From: Circinella umbellata
Taxonomy: Eukaryota; Mucoromycota; Mucoromycetes; Mucorales; Lichtheimiaceae
NCBI GenBank assembly: GCA_025093555.1
Contig: JAIWNF010000015.1
Span: 372,001 to 436,000 of the forward strand
Reading direction: 5' to 3'
DNA: 64,000 nt
The notes beneath the pieces are model-generated. The model made no database searches. It saw nothing but the letters and a program-made list of their open reading frames with translations, and was not told the origin of the DNA. Shown here one piece after another: positions 60,480-64,000 of this stretch. Made by a program: the position numbers and the translations under genes. Numbering within the stretch: position 1 is the stretch's first letter; each line of letters starts with the position of its first letter.

Positions 60480-61592
60480 TTATTTCGATGCTACAATAAC
60501 CATATTTCTTGGTGAAGTGATTGGATCGAATAGTGGCCACATCCAAACACCTTTTGTTTTTGATTCAGGTAAATCGGCAAGTTGTTCTTTCAGATAGAGC
60601 CATCGATCCGTCAAAATGATACTTTCTAAAATAGGTCCCAGTAATATTCGTACGGTCCATAAAATTGCAATTTGTTTATCTACTTGATTTGCCTTGGCTT
60701 CAGCATAATATGTCTCTGCCTCATTATCTGTGATTGAATTCTCCGGCACCTTGAGTCGTTTTAATGCAGCACGAACATAAATTGGAAATGACAGAAAATC
60801 TTTTTTCTTGTTTAATCGGCCAATGACAGGTGGTGAATTCACCTGAGCAAGTCCTTTTTCCACCATAATGTACTGTATTTAGTTAAAACAATGAGTCATT
60901 GTGTATATTAACATACAGCGCGCAACATGTTTATAATCCCGTTACGCCAATTATTTATTACCTGCAACAGGGCTCGATAGAAATGATGTTCAAATGAACT
61001 TAACGTTTCTTCGCGTTTGTCTGACCATCGACATGGAGTCTGACATGCGAGCATGTGAGCTGTAGATCCCATACGATATTGTTGCTGAACTTTCAAATAT
61101 TTTGATAATGGAAATCCTGCTGATTCATATGGTTCTTCTGTCAAAAAATGATAGCAGCAACCAACATTGACGAGCGATACAATTGTATCACTTTGAATAA
61201 ATAGTCGTAACATTAAACTTGATAAATCACCACAAGCATGTAATCCACACACAAGCCATTTTTCATCTTCCTCCTCTGCTGCTATATTTTCTTCTTGATC
61301 TTGTTTTTTGCTCCACTTTGCCAAAATAGTTGATACATTCGCAGGTGTTACCATATCCGTAACGTGATTCAAATTTGCATTTGGACGACGAGATTTTAAT
61401 AAATGTTTATCGAACCATTTGGCACCACAAGTTTGTACTTCAGATCCATCCACAGCAAGTACGTTTAAATTATGTTGATAAGCAAGTGTTCTTGACAAAT
61501 AGCCTTGACCGGCACCAAGATCCATAACCGATTCAACTTGTCGACGATGGGCAACATGTTGAATTACAGTACTCATCGGTCCTACCTTTTTC

Positions 61593-61630
<38 letters not shown>

Positions 61631-62365
61631 CAAATAGTAAGTTTCACCATTATTATATTTTTATATACATCCCCTTTCCCTCTTGATTTATACCTCATGA
61701 ATTTTTTTTTCTGTCATACCAAGTCTTATTAATTTGTCGATAGTACATTGGGTATCATCTATAACACACACATATATGCGTTAGTTGCATATATAATAAG
61801 ACTTTTGAAGGATGGATAACGCATACTCAACAGCCAGGTAATGATTCTCTAGATAATGATAGTTTTTCGGTGGTATTGATATACTCTTTTAATGATTCTG
61901 GCCATATGTCCTATAACAAATAATTATCATGTTGAGCGTGAATAAACTTTTTCTTCTTCTTTTTAGGTTGCTGCTCTTGTTGTGCTATACATTATATATA
62001 TTTGAATCAAAATAACAAAAAAAATAAAAACCTACGACACTCATATTTGCTGATGCCAAGTCTACTAATCGAGATATCCAGTCATAATCGTCATTCTCAT
62101 TTGGCAACAACGCTTCTCGCCATTCTTTAGGTATATATGTCCATTGATTATGTGTCATAAAATTAGTTATGTGCATATTGATAAGTCGATCAAACCCTGA
62201 TATGAATTTTGTAGCCGAATCAAGAAAGGTGTGAGGATCTGTATAGTCATTGGGCAAATAGATCTCTTGATCTGGAAGATCTGTCAAATCCATTGTTATG
62301 AAATAGTTTGGAACGACAAAAAAACTTTCTGAGTAAAAAGACTGAGCATTAAATTGAGGTAGCAT
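60480..62365 (-). CDS. METTL25/RRNAD1-family methyltransferase-like protein (5 exons)
   Basis: Exons 62365-62036, 61910-61832, 61758-61694, 61585-60962 and 60872-60480 give 496 residues in phase. Family landmarks: TYIPKEWREALLP and DIWPESLKEYI in the N-terminal part, LGMTEKKIHEV, then the Rossmann fold motif MDLGAGQGYLSRTLAY for S-adenosylmethionine, VCGLHACGDLSSLMLRLF and VNVGCCYHFLTEEPYES. The C-terminal third is helical, with RWLYLKEQLAD. Members are predicted rRNA or protein methyltransferases; the reaction is not settled. An Asp/Glu loop (about 15 residues, EENIAAEEEDEK) interrupts the fold. The donor ending exon 2 (GTTGAG) is weak, so that junction is uncertain. The intron before exon 4 holds 37 consecutive A on the coding strand. 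A downstream ATG at about 62293 is an alternative start. Confidence 0.82.
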
Positions 62366-62734
62366 GGATTTTCTCTTTTATAAATTTGTTAACATGGACT
62401 ATTTATATGTATAATTTATATTTCCATTGTCAAAGTCTGATAAAACCTCCCATTAGTAATAATGGAATTGATAATATAAAAAATATGGTACTAAACTTCT
62501 TTTACCTTGTATATTACGTATAAGTTATATATATATATACGTATATATTGGAAAATAGAAACGAACATTATAATAAAATATAGGGTAGGCAACATATTTA
62601 TAAAAAGTAAGGTATTTTTTTGTTTATTAATATGATAAATAACACAAATGAATCAACTAATCAAAAGAGAAAAAAATAAGAATATATAGTCAACGAAGAC
62701 AAAAAAATCAGCATTCATTATTATAATGACTATC
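62366..62734. other. Intergenic, no gene seen
   Basis: Spacer between two minus-strand genes: promoter of the METTL25-like gene and 3' end of the mannanase. AT-rich, no reading frame of interest. Confidence 0.5.
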
Positions 62735-64000
62735 TTATTGCAACTTTTCCAAGTTGGCGTTATAGTCTGAAATAACTTGGACAGTGGTATCTTTATCATA
62801 GACAGAGTACCAACCTCTGGGTTCGTGTGGGGGATCACCTGAATCATCAAAAATTAAAAGCATTAGTCTTTTATCAAGCATACGTAAAGATATTCTTGAA
62901 CGATATTCGATAACTTTTTTTAGACGAACAGACAAAAAATGCTTACCTAACCAGACCATGCCGTACTTAGTGGGATAATCAGTTGAGCGTCCTTCACCAC
63001 CATAAGCCCAGAAGTTACTGCCAGACATCTTTCCTTCCTTTGCATAATCAACAATTTGGTTAAAGAGAGTACCATAGAATTCATCCTTGTGAGCAGTTGG
63101 GGTTTCAGGATCATATTTAAATGTCAAGTTATCAGGCTTCAAGAAAGCGTCACGAGCCTATAAATATTATCAAATAATAATATGAGTAACCCATATCTTA
63201 TATTTTCTTTTCTCTTTTTCCTTTGTTTATTATCAACAATATCATACCATGCCAAATTCTTCCAAAATATGAGGTTTTCCAAGTTCTTTAGCCCAAGTAG
63301 AAGTCTTCTCCAAAAATTCAAGACCATATTCGATTGAAGGCTTGAAAGTAGATTCATCCGCAGGATCGTAAACACCACGGCTATAATAATAATAGTAGTA
63401 ACAATATATTAATAAGGTACAGGTAAAGAAATTTGCTTTTTTGAGAACATATTTAGAAACATTTCGTCCCAAGTATTTTTACTTACTTTTCAACCCACAA
63501 GTGGCAAGTAGAGTAGTCAATAAATTCGTTGTCGTGAGCACGCAAATAGTCAAAGTGATCATTTTTACTTTCCAAACCAGCAGAAACCAAATGATTAGGA
63601 GCTAATTCTTTCATGTAGCTACCAATTTCAGCGAACCAGGTAGCAGGACCGTCTTGAGGTTCGTTAGCAAGCTGCCAAGCTATATATATATATATATATA
63701 TCCCGTAAATAAAAAATATAATCAGAGTTGGAAAGCTTTTTTTTCCGGTTGTTTTACTTCTATTCCTGTATCATTTCTTATCATCCACATATTTTTTTAT
63801 TTTTAAATACTTACACATAATGGCAGGATCTTCACCATAGACTCTGCCATTGACAGTGTTCTTACGGGTAATGACAGTCTTGATATGGTTCTTGAAGATT
63901 TCTTGAGCTTGAGGGGCAATTTCAGAGTCATTGTAGAATTGAGCAGCATAAGTTGTGAATGTATCCCAGTCATCAGCAATATTAGGATAGGGAATAGTTC
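62735..64000 (-). CDS. GH5 endo-beta-1,4-mannanase-like enzyme, 5' end outside window
   Basis: Five exons are seen, 64000-63815 (cut by the edge), 63679-63487, 63380-63248, 63157-62947 and 62838-62735, all in phase. The acid/base Glu is in SWQLANEPQ, the nucleophile Glu in HILEEFGM, with STCHLWVENRGVYDP between them (active-site His and Trp) and SGSNFWAYGGEGR after. This order and spacing match fungal GH5 mannanases (subfamily 7 type), secreted enzymes that cut mannan in plant or fungal walls. The signal peptide and any carbohydrate-binding module would lie beyond the right edge. About 275 residues are present, roughly two thirds of a typical catalytic domain, without frame breaks. Confidence 0.9.

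Overview
The window looks like nuclear DNA of a filamentous fungus, most probably an early-diverging one (Mucoromycota/Mucorales-like). It is AT-rich and full of homopolymer and dinucleotide tracts. Its genes are broken into many small exons by short introns (mostly about 50-150 bases, GT...TATAG/TTTAG). The recognisable proteins are eukaryotic housekeeping proteins with fungal relatives: a CDC12-type septin, Mo25/Hym1, a circularly permuted nucleolar GTPase, Pab2, low-specificity threonine aldolase, vacuolar PQ-loop transporters and a GH5 mannanase. The species cannot be named from sequence alone.

Genes lie in compact islands separated by mobile-element territory. Island 1 (0.26-4.4 kb, minus): an unrecognised 221-residue protein and a diacylglycerol-lipase-like class 3 lipase. 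A 4 kb interval follows with only suspected exons. Island 2 (8.4-17.7 kb): Mo25/Hym1, a PQ-loop membrane protein, a metallo-beta-lactamase-fold hydrolase, and a convergent 13-exon gene whose zinc fingers and linkers sit on alternating phase-1 exons. Accessory region A (17.7-30 kb): a direct segmental duplication of about 2.4 kb carrying an unknown 7-exon gene (517 residues, intact in the right copy, broken in the left), a 120-bp MITE inserted in the left copy, a 215-bp tandem repeat and decayed coding fragments. Island 3 (30.0-39.4 kb): a lysosomal/vacuolar PQ-loop transporter, septin, a GT61-like glycosyltransferase, a small Ser-rich protein and a GNL3L/Grn1-type GTPase. Accessory region B (39.7-43.5 kb) is one element bounded by perfect 33-bp inverted repeats and containing a dead Tc1/mariner transposase and a second dead ORF. 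Island 4 (43.6-47.0 kb): Pab2 and an R3HCC1-like RNA-binding protein. Accessory region C (47-58.3 kb) is gene-poor: a gag-like relic, a 275-bp Tc1/mariner-type MITE and one intronless secreted acidic protein. Island 5 (58.3 kb to the edge): threonine aldolase, a METTL25-family methyltransferase-like protein and a GH5 mannanase cut by the window edge.

The genes do not form one pathway. Three nearby genes touch RNA biology or ribosome assembly (Grn1-like GTPase, Pab2, R3HCC1-like), but nothing shows co-regulation. The strongest candidates for something undescribed are the exon-modular zinc-finger gene, the duplicated 517-residue protein family, and the secreted repeat protein. All exon models are my own reading of splice sites and frame; where I say a model is phase-consistent, I checked that exon lengths sum to an open frame.
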